Shown here: positions 1 through 8,867 of the stretch, one piece after another
Numbering within the stretch: the stretch's first letter is position 1
How the letters are laid out: each line of letters begins with the position of its first letter
Made by a program: the position numbers and the translations under genes
Assembly (NCBI GenBank): GCA_016710645.1
Contig: JADJVI010000016.1
Span: 1 to 64,000 of the forward strand
Origin: Actinomycetales bacterium
GTDB taxonomy: Bacteria; Actinomycetota; Actinomycetes; Actinomycetales; Dermatophilaceae
DNA length: 64,000 nucleotides
Reading direction: 5' to 3'
Notes under the pieces: generated by a model
What the model was told of the DNA's origin: nothing
Seen by the model: the letters and a program-made list of their open reading frames with translations, nothing else
Database searches by the model: none

Positions 1-82
1 GTGTCGAAAAAGTCCTACTCGCCGGTAAAGATCAGGACCCATGGACGGGTTGGACGGCGAGCGACGCGGCATACTGTTCACC

Positions 83-727
83 ATGTCACGCAGCCCCGAT
101 CCGGCCGCCGATGAAAGCGCTGTCATCGCCGCGCCCCGGCGGCGCGGTCGCCCCGGTTACGACCTGGACTCGCTGCTGGCCACGACCGTCGACGTCTTCA
201 TCCAGAAGGGCTTCGACGGCACGAGCATGGAAGACCTCTCGCAGCGCCTCGGCATCTCCAAGTCGGCGATCTATCACCACGTGACGAGCAAGAACGAGCT
301 GCTCGACATCGCGGTCAACCGGGCGCTCGATGACCTCGGCGAAGTCATGGAACTCAACCGCCGCCTCACGACCAACCCGGTCGACCGACTGGAGCACCTC
401 ATCCGGGCCAGCGTCGGCGTCCTCGTGGCCCGCAAGCCGTTCGTCACCCTGCTGCTGCGGGTGCGCGGCAACACCGACGTGGAGCGCCGCGCACTGCAGC
501 GCCGCAAGGCTTTCGACCAGTACTGCGCCGACCTGGTGGCCGAGGGCGTCGCCGTCGGCCTGGTGCGCCCCGACATCGACCCGACGATCACCGCCCGGCT
601 GCTGTTCGGCATGGTCAACTCGCTCATCGACTGGGCTCGCCCGCAGACCGAGGCCGAGGTCATGGCCCTCTCCGACGCGGTGTGGGGACTGGCTTTCGAG
701 GGCATGCACCACCCGTTCCACCCCTGA
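83..727 (+). CDS. TetR/AcrR family transcriptional regulator
   Basis: A 214-residue one-domain regulator. The N-terminal helix-turn-helix (about residues 28-75) carries the TetR hallmarks: a DVFIQKGFDGTSMEDL helix, then ISKSAIYHHVTSKNELL. The C-terminal helical domain should bind an unknown ligand. The ATG at 83 is preferred over an in-frame ATG at 41 because it gives the usual short basic/Pro-rich lead before the DNA-binding domain. The next gene (a hydrolase) is convergent, so any target is more likely upstream of this window or the gene itself. Confidence 0.88.
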   Translation: MSRSPDPAADESAVIAAPRRRGRPGYDLDSLLATTVDVFIQKGFDGTSMEDLSQRLGISKSAIYHHVTSKNELLDIAVNRALDDLGEVMELNRRLTTNPVDRLEHLIRASVGVLVARKPFVTLLLRVRGNTDVERRALQRRKAFDQYCADLVAEGVAVGLVRPDIDPTITARLLFGMVNSLIDWARPQTEAEVMALSDAVWGLAFEGMHHPFHP

Positions 728-737
728 CTCGCGCACG

Positions 738-1703
738 TCACCCCACGCGTCGCGCCCGCACGACGGCGTCGTATGCCGTGCGCAGATGCCCCGCGATCGC
801 CGCCAGGGCCTCGCGGGCCACGCTGGCGGGCTCGGCATGGGTGAAACCGTGGTCGACGCCGGCGAACTCGCGATAGGTCACGCTCGCTCCGGCCGCCGCC
901 AACCGATCGGCGAACTCGCGCATCTCGCCGGTCAGCGTGTCCAACTCCGCGGTGAGCACAAGGGTGGGCGGGAACCGATCGAGTCGGGTCTCGTGCAGCG
1001 GCGACACCCGCGGGTCGGTGAGGTCGGTGCCGGCGAAGTAGGTCGTGCGCACCAGCTTCATGAGGTCGGGCGTGACGATCGGCGTGAGCGATGGTGACAC
1101 CCGACGCTCGTCGGGGCGCCCGATGTCGACGGTGCCGTTTTCGGTCGATAGGGCCACCGGACGGCGGAAGTCGTGGTCGAGGGCCTGCTGCACGATGCTC
1201 ACGGCGAGCTTGGCTCCCGCGCTCTGCCCGCCCACCGAGATCCGCCGGTCGTCCCAGCCGCGCTCGTGGGCATGGGCGAGCGCCCAGCGGTAGATGTCGT
1301 AGCACTGCTGCTCGGCCACCGGGAAACGCACCGTCGGCGCGGTGAGATAGTCCGGCGCCAACACATACGCCCCGAGCTCCGAGGCGAGATAGCGAGCGAC
1401 GTTGTCCTCTTGCTCGGGCATCCGCACGATGAACGCCCCGCCGTGGATCGCGATGTGCACCGGTGGCCGCTCCCCCGCCTCCACCATGCGCCGCCGGTCG
1501 GCGTGCGTCGGCACATAGACCAAGGTGCGCACCGGCCCGTGGCGGGTCGGGATCTGGATGACCTTGGGTGGGGCGATCGGCTTGCTCGCGAACTGCACCC
1601 GCGGGGAGGAGTAATACAGGTGATGCACCATCGGGAAGAGTGCCTGGAAGGACCACGCAGCCTGGGCAGCGACGGGCGAGATCCGCGGATCGGTGGTCAG
1701 CAC
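738..1703 (-). CDS. HSL-type alpha/beta hydrolase (esterase/lipase)
   Basis: Carboxylesterase of the hormone-sensitive-lipase class. Counting from an upstream TTG at 1727, the HGG oxyanion-hole motif is at residues 95-97, the nucleophile elbow GQSAG at 167-171 (Ser169), then Asp263 and His293 in the context VDHGF. The GTG at 1703 is the better start, since GGAAGGAG lies about 7 nt ahead of it, giving about 321 residues. No signal peptide is seen, so it is probably cytoplasmic. Substrate unknown. Confidence 0.85.
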   Translation of the reverse strand: MLTTDPRISPVAAQAAWSFQALFPMVHHLYYSSPRVQFASKPIAPPKVIQIPTRHGPVRTLVYVPTHADRRRMVEAGERPPVHIAIHGGAFIVRMPEQEDNVARYLASELGAYVLAPDYLTAPTVRFPVAEQQCYDIYRWALAHAHERGWDDRRISVGGQSAGAKLAVSIVQQALDHDFRRPVALSTENGTVDIGRPDERRVSPSLTPIVTPDLMKLVRTTYFAGTDLTDPRVSPLHETRLDRFPPTLVLTAELDTLTGEMREFADRLAAAGASVTYREFAGVDHGFTHAEPASVAREALAAIAGHLRTAYDAVVRARRVG

Positions 1704-1775
1704 CGGATCGCTCCTTCCCCCCTGCAACGCTGCAACTGGTCGGGCTCCACGCTAGCCCGGTGCGCGCCCCAGGCC

Positions 1776-1807
1776 GGTATGCCGTGCGGCGCGGCGCACG
1801 GCATACC
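1776..1807. terminator. Perfect hairpin made of two inverted GGTATGCCGTGCG copies
   Basis: Left arm GGTATGCCGTGCG (1776-1788) and right arm CGCACGGCATACC (1795-1807) are exact reverse complements around a 6-nt GC-rich loop. It lies between two minus-strand hydrolase genes, downstream of the one ending at 1884, so a terminator role is plausible. There is no T tract. It is the cleanest inverted pair of the dispersed octamer. Confidence 0.8.
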
Positions 1808-1883
1808 TCGCCGTCGTGGCGCGCGGACTCGGCGTCCGGCGGGTCTGCGGATGCGCGAGTCAGCGGGTCAGCGGGTGAGCGAG

Positions 1884-2804
1884 TCAGCGCACGCCGGCGA
1901 TGTCGAGCAGGCGGTGGGACACCAGCCGGACCGCGGCCGGGTCGAAGATCACCGTGTAGTGGTTGGTGTCGGCGACCCGCTCGGCGGTGATGCCCTTGGG
2001 TAGCGGCAGCCAGGGCGGCCAGGCCCCGCCATAGAGACCCATCGGCTGGTTGAGGGCGCCGCGAGGGGCCCAGAGCAAGGTGACCGGTATGCCGTTGGCG
2101 ACGCTCGTCTGCGGTGCGTTGAGCACCTCGTGGTCATCCAACAGGGCCGAGCCGTCGGCGCGGACCGCGTCGACGACGCAGGACGAGCGCCAGCCCTCGC
2201 CCTCCTGGACCAGGTCGCGCACGAGGTAGTCACGGATGAGATGGCCGTAGGGGCCGAACAGTGAGGGGCCGAGGCCGGGGTGCACCGACCAATAGGCCAA
2301 ATAGTCGGACTGGCTCGGGAAGGTCATGGTCAGCCGCGAGATCGCCGGGCCGAGCACGGCATACATGAAGATGTCGGGGTTGATCCAACTCGGCATCGCG
2401 GTGCCCAAGCCGCCGTCGACGAAAAGGAGCGCGCTGACCCGCTCGGGGTGACGCGCGGCGACCAGGGCACCCACCCACGCCCCCATCGAGTGCCCGACCA
2501 AGACGGCCTTCTCGACGCCGATATAGTCCAGCAGCGCGATGACATCGTCACAGTGAGCGGCCATGCCATAGGGCGGCCCGACCTCCCGGGAACCAGCGCG
2601 CCCGCGCAGGTCGGGGGCCCACATGGTGAGGCGTCCTTCCAGCGCTGCGGCAACCGGCATCCAGGCCCAACCGTTGCCAGTAATGCCATGCAGCGCAATG
2701 ACCGTAGGCGCGCTGGCAGGGGCCTTGGACAGTCGCGAGGCGACCACCTCTCCCCCAGGCACCGGGATGCGCACGGTGCGGGGTCGGACCGGGGCGGTCC
2801 CCAT
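1884..2804 (-). CDS. Alpha/beta hydrolase fold protein
   Basis: A 306-residue hydrolase. HGITGNGWAW (about 39-48) supplies the oxyanion hole, GHSMG at 104-108 gives Ser106 as nucleophile, and His282 (DTNHYTVIF) completes the triad. The single-domain fold resembles haloperoxidase/epoxide-hydrolase-type enzymes; the substrate cannot be read from sequence. An AGGA precedes the ATG by about 8 nt. It is divergent from dapD, sharing a 156-bp intergenic region. Confidence 0.85.
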   Translation of the reverse strand: MGTAPVRPRTVRIPVPGGEVVASRLSKAPASAPTVIALHGITGNGWAWMPVAAALEGRLTMWAPDLRGRAGSREVGPPYGMAAHCDDVIALLDYIGVEKAVLVGHSMGAWVGALVAARHPERVSALLFVDGGLGTAMPSWINPDIFMYAVLGPAISRLTMTFPSQSDYLAYWSVHPGLGPSLFGPYGHLIRDYLVRDLVQEGEGWRSSCVVDAVRADGSALLDDHEVLNAPQTSVANGIPVTLLWAPRGALNQPMGLYGGAWPPWLPLPKGITAERVADTNHYTVIFDPAAVRLVSHRLLDIAGVR

Positions 2805-2960
2805 CGGTCATCCTCCGGATGGACGAGTGCTGCGAGCTAGGGCGAGTCTGGACCATCGGTCCGATGTCACCATAACCGACCGATCGGCCGGTATATCGAG
2901 TCTAGTGACCAGACCGGCCGGATACCGAGGGCTTTGCGTCACACCCGTAGGCTTGCCCTC
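2805..2960. promoter_or_regulatory. Divergent promoter region, hydrolase / dapD
   Basis: A 156-bp spacer between two divergent starts. It holds the palindrome GGACC-ATC-GGTCC at 2850-2862 and two CGGCCGG blocks (about 2885 and 2925) that may be operator half-sites. I cannot assign -35/-10 boxes with confidence. Confidence 0.35.
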
Positions 2961-3917
2961 ATGTCTGCGCCTGCCGCCTTCCCCGCCGCTGCGACCCGCC
3001 GAGCCTGGGCACTGGGCGTCGTCACGGAGGCCGACGGCCAAGTCCTGGATGCGTGGTTCCCCAGCCCGACCCTCGGCGACGACTACGACGACCAGCAGCC
3101 GATCCCGGCCGAGTTGCAGGCGCTGGCCGCGCGCGACGAGGTGCGCGGAGTGGACGTGCACCCCATCGGGCTGTCCATCGACCTCGATGCCCCTCCGGCG
3201 AGCACCGCCGACGCCTACCTGCGCCTGCACCTGCTCTCGCACCGCCTGGTCGCCCCCAACACGATCAACCTCGAGGGCATCTTCGGGGTGCTCCCCAATG
3301 TCGTGTGGACCTCGGCCGGTCCGTGTCCCGTCGAAGGCTTCGAGGCGGTCCGGGCCCGGCTGCGGGCCCGCGGGCCGGTGCAGGTCTTCGGGGTCGACAA
3401 GTTCCCCCGGATGACCGATTATGTGGTGCCGAGCGGAGTGCGGATCGCCGACGCCGACCGGGTGCGCCTCGGGGCGCACTTGTCCAGCGGCACGACCGTC
3501 ATGCACGAGGGGTTCGTCAACTTCAACGCCGGCACCCTCGGGGCGTCGATGGTCGAGGGACGGATCAGCCAGGGCGTCGTCGTTGGTGACGGCTCCGACA
3601 TCGGCGGCGGCGCCTCCACCATGGGCACCCTGTCTGGTGGCGGCACCGAGCGCGTCAGCATCGGGCTGCGCTGCCTGCTCGGGGCCGAGTCGGGCTTGGG
3701 GATCGCGCTCGGTGATGACTGCGTCGTCGAGGCCGGGCTCTATATCACGGCCGGCACCAAGGTCACCCTTCCCGACGGTCAGATCGTCAAGGCCCGCGAG
3801 CTGTCCGGCCAGTCCAACCTGCTCTTCCTGCGCGACTCGGTCTCCGGTGCGGTCGTCGTCAAGGCCCGCGACGGCCACGGCATCGTCCTCAACGACGCGC
3901 TGCACGCCAACGACTGA
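2961..3917 (+). CDS. dapD: 2,3,4,5-tetrahydropyridine-2,6-dicarboxylate N-succinyltransferase
   Basis: Transfers succinyl from succinyl-CoA to tetrahydrodipicolinate in the succinylase branch of DAP/lysine synthesis. The 318 residues match the actinobacterial DapD class. The C-terminal half is a left-handed beta-helix of hexapeptide repeats (about residues 170-260), including the conserved HEGFVNFNAGTLGASMVEGR segment. The ATG at 2961 is chosen over one 27 nt upstream by comparison with the family N-terminus. A dapC-like aminotransferase, the next enzyme, lies about 4 kb downstream. Confidence 0.95.
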   Translation: MSAPAAFPAAATRRAWALGVVTEADGQVLDAWFPSPTLGDDYDDQQPIPAELQALAARDEVRGVDVHPIGLSIDLDAPPASTADAYLRLHLLSHRLVAPNTINLEGIFGVLPNVVWTSAGPCPVEGFEAVRARLRARGPVQVFGVDKFPRMTDYVVPSGVRIADADRVRLGAHLSSGTTVMHEGFVNFNAGTLGASMVEGRISQGVVVGDGSDIGGGASTMGTLSGGGTERVSIGLRCLLGAESGLGIALGDDCVVEAGLYITAGTKVTLPDGQIVKARELSGQSNLLFLRDSVSGAVVVKARDGHGIVLNDALHAND

Positions 3918-3921
3918 CGGT

Positions 3922-4863
3922 ATGCCGCGCACCTCCCGAGGCGGACTCGTCCTTGCCGAGCAGGAGCGCCCCACCGGCGCCCGGCGCCTGGTCGGGGCGC
4001 TGGTCATCGTGGCGGTGATTGTCGGCCTCGGGTATGCCGGGTACGCCGCCTTGTCCTCGCTGCTGGCCGGACCCAAGAGCGAATCGTGCGTGGCGACGGC
4101 AGCGGGCCAGACCGCCGAGCTGGCGCCCGACCAGGCCGGCAATGCCGCCGTCATCGCCGCGGTCGGTCACACCCGAGGGCTCTCGACCCGGGCGGTGACG
4201 ATCGCCATCGCGACCGCCATGCAAGAGTCCAAACTGCGCAATATCCGCTTCGGAGACCGGGATTCGTTAGGGCTGTTCCAGCAGCGCCCCAGTCAAGGGT
4301 GGGGCACCGCCGAGCAGATCCTCGACCCGGTCTACTCCAGCGGCGCCTTCTACGACCGCCTGGTCAAGGTGACCGATTTCGAGACTCGGCCACTCACCGA
4401 GGTGGCCCAGGCGGTGCAACGCAGCGCCTTCCCTCAGGCCTATGCCAAGCACGAGGAGGAGGCCGTTGCGCTGGCCCATGCCCTCACCGGCGCCACGCCG
4501 GCAGCTTTGACCTGCGACCTGCTCCCGGCGGTCGCTGCGGACTCCCCAGCCGCCACCATCGCGGGTGGTTCTTCGGCTGGCGCGGCGGGCGCGACGACCA
4601 GCACGACCCTTGCGGCCCGAACCAAGGCCCTGGCCACCGCACTGCAGGCGCACCACGGCGTGAAGGCCACCACGTCAGGGACCACGGTCACCGTCACCGC
4701 GTCCGGGGCCGATGCCTGGGCTGTCGCATCCTGGGCGGTCGCCAACGCCAAGACCTACGCGATCACGGCGGTCACCACCGAGCAGCGCCGCTGGTACCGC
4801 GACGGCGCCGCGTGGTCGACCGCGCCGGCCCAACCGGGGGTCCAGATCACCCTGCTCGGCTGA
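3922..4863 (+). CDS. Membrane-anchored lysozyme/transglycosylase-like protein
   Basis: 313 residues, starting 4 nt after the dapD stop; its ATG lies inside a copy of the dispersed octamer. One N-terminal membrane segment (about 23-47) is followed by an extracytoplasmic domain with AIATAMQESKLRNI and DSLGLFQQRPSQGWG, the pattern of actinobacterial lytic-transglycosylase-like proteins (Glu of MQES as candidate acid). A low-complexity Ala/Ser/Thr linker (about 215-240) precedes a C-terminal domain of about 75 residues. Some databases label relatives heavy metal transporter, which the sequence does not support. Confidence 0.7.
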   Translation: MPRTSRGGLVLAEQERPTGARRLVGALVIVAVIVGLGYAGYAALSSLLAGPKSESCVATAAGQTAELAPDQAGNAAVIAAVGHTRGLSTRAVTIAIATAMQESKLRNIRFGDRDSLGLFQQRPSQGWGTAEQILDPVYSSGAFYDRLVKVTDFETRPLTEVAQAVQRSAFPQAYAKHEEEAVALAHALTGATPAALTCDLLPAVAADSPAATIAGGSSAGAAGATTSTTLAARTKALATALQAHHGVKATTSGTTVTVTASGADAWAVASWAVANAKTYAITAVTTEQRRWYRDGAAWSTAPAQPGVQITLLG

Positions 4864-4898
4864 CCGCAGGGCACCGGGTCAGAGCAGGCCACGGCGGT

Positions 4899-6149
4899 TC
4901 ATAGTGGCTCACGAAGACGATCGAACTTCGAGCCCTGGAGAGCGCGGGGCGACCACTCGACCGTTCCCGTCGATCCGTTTGGGGAGTCGAGGGTGACCTC
5001 GACGCCGATCGACGTGCCGTCCACCCAGCTGATGTCGCGGAGGGAACTCCCGGACGCCCAGGCCCCATCCCCCACACCACCAGGACCGATCGCGTTGACC
5101 GCGTAAGTCCCATTGGGGGTCAGGCCGCCCATCGGGTCACCGTTGGCGTCGACCTTGCACTGCCAGACGACGAAGCCGGACGCGCAGTCGCTGTCGAGGG
5201 TGCCGGGGGTCGCTTGCCGCAGCTCGACGAGCAGATAGTCACCAGGGCCACGTCGCGAGTCCCAGAACAGCACCGCACTGTCGTAACGGTTCTGGGCGAC
5301 CGCCGAGATGCTCGCCGTACCGCTGACCTGGGTGGCGAGGTCGTAGACATACGGGCGGGTCAGCCCGAACTGCATCCGGTGCCAGGCGTCCAACTCGACC
5401 ATGGAGCGGTCATCGGGCGTCTGCGTGATCGTGGCCGCCATCGTGGTCAGCCCGCCATGGAAGGACTGGTCGGCTCCATACATGTCGATCGCCCCCCACT
5501 GATGGAAGACCTCGTGACAGGCCGTCTGCAGGGCCACCTGATGACCCATGACGCTGTACTTCCCGCGGATCTGAAGGGGATACCCGAGCGCGGTCGAGTC
5601 GACCGTGAGGGACTGGGTTGTCGCATTGCCCAGCCCGTACGAATCGACGATGACGGTGAGCAACTCGGTTCCCTTCACCACGCCGTCACGATCCGCGTCC
5701 AGCCCACCCCATCCGATCGGATACGACCCGATGTCGCGCAGCGCCTGCTCGTCGATGACCGGGATGCGCGAGGGCAGTTGGAGCTGCGCCTGCTCCTGAG
5801 TGAGGTGCACCGTCGCCGGGGGGCCACCAAGCACGGGCACGGGAGGCGCCCCGTACTGCGCCATCACCCAGGCATACGTGCTCGGAGTTTCCCGGCCGTA
5901 GAAGAACGTCTGGTAGAAGGCTCTCTCGTGCGCCAGTGGAGCGTTGGGCGGCTCGGCGAGGATGAGCCAGGTCGGCCGAGGGCCGAACCGGCCCTTCATG
6001 CCTTGACCCGGGCGTCGGCTCTCACTGGTGAGCCGGCCGAACCCGAACGGCTCCGCATCGCGATTAGCGAGCGCCATGCCTTTCCAGTCGTTGAATCGGT
6101 CGAGCTTCTGATCGACATCATGCAGTCTGTCGAACGGACCGATCGGCAT
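4899..6149 (-). CDS. M6-like zinc metalloprotease with an EF-hand loop
   Basis: 416 residues. The motif HEVFHQWGAIDMYG (212-225) fits HExxHxxGxxD: His212, His216 and Asp222 would bind zinc, with Glu213 catalytic, as in immune-inhibitor-A-type (M6) proteases. A perfect 12-residue EF-hand-type loop, Asp151-Asp153-Asp155-Gly-...-Glu162, suggests structural calcium. The C-terminal half is beta-rich. The ATG at 6149 has GGAGGG 6 nt upstream. No signal peptide is visible, which is odd for this class. Confidence 0.75.
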   Translation of the reverse strand: MPIGPFDRLHDVDQKLDRFNDWKGMALANRDAEPFGFGRLTSESRRPGQGMKGRFGPRPTWLILAEPPNAPLAHERAFYQTFFYGRETPSTYAWVMAQYGAPPVPVLGGPPATVHLTQEQAQLQLPSRIPVIDEQALRDIGSYPIGWGGLDADRDGVVKGTELLTVIVDSYGLGNATTQSLTVDSTALGYPLQIRGKYSVMGHQVALQTACHEVFHQWGAIDMYGADQSFHGGLTTMAATITQTPDDRSMVELDAWHRMQFGLTRPYVYDLATQVSGTASISAVAQNRYDSAVLFWDSRRGPGDYLLVELRQATPGTLDSDCASGFVVWQCKVDANGDPMGGLTPNGTYAVNAIGPGGVGDGAWASGSSLRDISWVDGTSIGVEVTLDSPNGSTGTVEWSPRALQGSKFDRLREPL

Positions 6150-6279
6150 GTCATCCCTCCGCGTGATCCCCGTGCCGCGCGGTTGCGGCAGCGTTGCGAA
6201 GAAGGAGGCTCGCGCGCGTCCGCTGATACATCGGCTGCCCGCCTGGAAGTTTCGGTATGCCGTGACCCGGCCGGAACAG

Positions 6280-6315
6280 GGGTATGCCGTGCGACCGAGG
6301 CCGCACGGCATACCC
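6280..6315. terminator. Hairpin of inverted octamer copies downstream of gltA
   Basis: Perfect 14-bp arms GGGTATGCCGTGCG (6280-6293) and CGCACGGCATACCC (6302-6315) around an 8-nt loop, starting 23 nt past the citrate synthase stop on the minus strand. A further direct copy sits at 6254-6264. Position suggests a terminator for gltA; no T tract follows. Confidence 0.8.
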
Positions 6316-6337
6316 GTGTGTGGTCTGGTAGGAGAAG

Positions 6338-7633
6338 TCAGCGCTGCAGAATCGGGGCGTAGGCGCGCTCCGGCTCCCCGATGTAGATCTGCCGCGGGCG
6401 ACCGATCTTGGTGTCCGAGTCGGCCATCAGCTCGCGCCACTGCGCGATCCAGCCGGGTAGCCGACCGAGGGCGAACAGCACGGTGAACATCCGGCTGGGG
6501 AAGCCCATCGCCTTGTAGATGAGGCCGGTGTAGAAGTCGACGTTGGGGTAGAGCCGCCGCTGCACGAAGTAGTCGTCCGCGAGCGCGATCTCCTCCAGCC
6601 GGCGGGCCAGGTCCAGCAGCGGGTCGTCGACGCCGAGTTGATTGAGCACGCCGTCGGCAGTCTCCTTGATGATCGACGCGCGCGGGTCGTAGTTCTTGTA
6701 GACCCGGTGGCCGAAGCCCATCAACCGGATGCCGGCTTCCTTGTCCTTGACCCGGCGCATGAAGTCCTCGGGCTTCTCCCCCGACTCCTGCAGCCGTTGC
6801 AGCATCTCCAGCACCTGCTGGTTGGCGCCGCCGTGCAGCGGACCGAACAGTGCGTTGATCCCGGCGGACACCGAGGCGAAAAGGTTGGCCTGAGAGGAGC
6901 CCACCATGCGCACCGTGGACGTCGAGCAGTTCTGCTCGTGGTCGGCATGCAGGACCAGCAAGAGATCCAGCGCCTTGGCCGCGATGGGGTCGGGCTCGTA
7001 GGGCTCGGCGGGCGTCCCGAAGGTCATCCGCAGGAAGTTCTTGGTCAGCGACATGGAGTTGTCGGGGTAGAGGAAGGGCTGGCCGATGCTCTTCTTGTAG
7101 GCATAGGCAGCGATCGTCGGCAGCTTGGCCAACAGTCGGATCGTCGACATTTCGACCTGCTCCGGGTCGAACGGGTCCAGCGAGTCTTGGTAGAACGTCG
7201 AGAGCGCGCTCACCGCGGAGGACAACACCGGCATGGGGTGGGCGTCTCGGGGGAAACCGTTGAAGAACGCCTTGAGGTCCTCGTGCAGCAGCGTGTGGTG
7301 GCGCAGCTTGTCGTCGAACTCCAGCAGCTCGACGGCGTTGGGCAGGTGCCCGTAGATGAGCAGGTAGGACGTCTCGACAAAACTCGACTGCGCCGCGATC
7401 TGCTCGATGGGATAGCCCCGATAACGCAGAATGCCCTTGTCACCGTCGATATAGGTGATCGCGCTGCGACAGGCCGCCGTATTGACGAAGCCCGAGTCGT
7501 AGGTGACGTGCCCACTGTCCTTCATGAGGCTGCCGACGTTGAGGCCGGGTTCCCCCACGGTGGCGGGCACGACCGGCAAGTCGAACGACTTCTCGCCGAG
7601 GTGCAGGGCTGCGAATGCAGGACGATCGCTCAC
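6338..7633 (-). CDS. gltA: Citrate synthase
   Basis: Condenses oxaloacetate and acetyl-CoA at entry to the TCA cycle. The 431-residue length is that of type II (hexameric) bacterial citrate synthases. Active-site segments are visible: HADHEQNCSTSTVR from His229, GPLHGGA (His267) and GFGHRVYK (306-313). It starts 79 nt after the dapC stop on the same strand; an octamer copy lies at 7655-7664 just upstream, and a hairpin of two copies follows the stop. Confidence 0.97.
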   Translation of the reverse strand: MSDRPAFAALHLGEKSFDLPVVPATVGEPGLNVGSLMKDSGHVTYDSGFVNTAACRSAITYIDGDKGILRYRGYPIEQIAAQSSFVETSYLLIYGHLPNAVELLEFDDKLRHHTLLHEDLKAFFNGFPRDAHPMPVLSSAVSALSTFYQDSLDPFDPEQVEMSTIRLLAKLPTIAAYAYKKSIGQPFLYPDNSMSLTKNFLRMTFGTPAEPYEPDPIAAKALDLLLVLHADHEQNCSTSTVRMVGSSQANLFASVSAGINALFGPLHGGANQQVLEMLQRLQESGEKPEDFMRRVKDKEAGIRLMGFGHRVYKNYDPRASIIKETADGVLNQLGVDDPLLDLARRLEEIALADDYFVQRRLYPNVDFYTGLIYKAMGFPSRMFTVLFALGRLPGWIAQWRELMADSDTKIGRPRQIYIGEPERAYAPILQR

Positions 7634-7712
7634 TTGGGCCTCCCAGGGGGTCCGACGGCATACCGAACTTCAGTTCTCAGGACGCTACCCGAGGCTCGCC
7701 AACCGTGCCGAC

Positions 7713-8855
7713 TCAGCCCCCGGACAGCCGACGAGCGGCCGCCTCGATGCGCTCATCGGTCGCGGTGAGCGCGACCCGCACATGGCGCGCCCCCGCCGGC
7801 CCGTAGAAGGATCCGGCGGCCGCGAGGATGCCTCGGTCGGCGAGAAAACCGAGGGTGGCCCAGCAGTCCTCGTCGCGGGTGGCCCACACATAGAGCCCCG
7901 CCTCGGAGGAGTCGACGCGGAATCCGGCGCTCACCAAGGCTGGCAGCAGGATCTCGCGCCGCATGCCATAGCGGACCTTCTGGTCGGCCACGTGCTCGGC
8001 GTCGCCGAGGGCCGTAACCATGGCGGCCTGCACCGGACCGGGCAGCATCATCCCGGCATGTCGGCGCACCTCGGTGATCGCCGCGATCAGAGCCGGGTCG
8101 CCGGCGACGAAGGCGGCGCGGTACCCCGCGAGGTTGGATTGCTTGGACAGCGAGTAGACCGCAAGCAGGTTGTCGGTGCTCCCTCTGGTCACAGCCGGGT
8201 CGAGGATGCTCGGCGTCGTATGCCGTGGCCCTGGCCGCCCCGCGTCGGGCACCCGCCAGTCGAGCTCGGCGTAACACTCGTCGCTGGCGACGATGACGTC
8301 ATGTCGCCGAGCCCAGTCGACGACCTTGGCCAGGTGCTCCACGCCCAGCACTGCGCCGGTCGGGTTGCCGGGACTGTTGAGCCACAACAGTTTTGGTGTC
8401 GTTGACGGGGTCAACGGGCCGAATGCGGCGAGGCCATCGACGACGACCGGCGTGGCCCGCGCCAGCCGGGCGCCGACGTCATAGGTCGGGTAGGCCACCG
8501 CGGGGATGCCGACGAGGTCACCGGGCCCGAGGCCGAGCAGGGTGGGCAGCCAGGCGACGAGCTCTTTGCTGCCGATCGTGGGGAGCACCTGTTCAGGGAG
8601 CAACCCCGGCACACCACGGCGCCGCTCGAACCACGCGACAACCGCCTCGCGCAACGCCTGGGTTCCGACGGTGAGCGGATAGCCGGGTGAGTCGGCAGCA
8701 GCCTCCAGCGCGCGCCGGACCACCTCTGGCGTGGGGTCGACGGGGGTGCCGACCGACAGGTCGACCAGACCGTCCGGATGCCCGGCGGCGCGGTGTTTGA
8801 ACGGGACGAGCGAGTCCCAGGGGAAGTCGGGAAGCGGAGGCGGGGAGACGCGCAG
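7713..8855 (-). CDS. dapC: Succinyldiaminopimelate transaminase (DapC-type)
   Basis: PLP-dependent fold-I aminotransferase that converts N-succinyl-2-amino-6-ketopimelate in the DAP pathway. Family signatures are present: LPDFPWDSLVPFK near the N-terminus, DLSVGTPVDPTP, NSPGNPTG, and SLSKQSNLAGYR with the PLP lysine. Conserved coding extends upstream of the first GTG (8723) into an open frame with no ATG, GTG or TTG before the in-frame TGA of fdxA. The likeliest start is a CTG at 8855 (L-R-V-S-P), giving 380 residues, 12 nt after fdxA and translationally coupled to it. Confidence 0.85.
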   Translation of the reverse strand: MRVSPPPLPDFPWDSLVPFKHRAAGHPDGLVDLSVGTPVDPTPEVVRRALEAAADSPGYPLTVGTQALREAVVAWFERRRGVPGLLPEQVLPTIGSKELVAWLPTLLGLGPGDLVGIPAVAYPTYDVGARLARATPVVVDGLAAFGPLTPSTTPKLLWLNSPGNPTGAVLGVEHLAKVVDWARRHDVIVASDECYAELDWRVPDAGRPGPRHTTPSILDPAVTRGSTDNLLAVYSLSKQSNLAGYRAAFVAGDPALIAAITEVRRHAGMMLPGPVQAAMVTALGDAEHVADQKVRYGMRREILLPALVSAGFRVDSSEAGLYVWATRDEDCWATLGFLADRGILAAAGSFYGPAGARHVRVALTATDERIEAAARRLSGG

Positions 8856-8867
8856 GACGGCCCCGCC

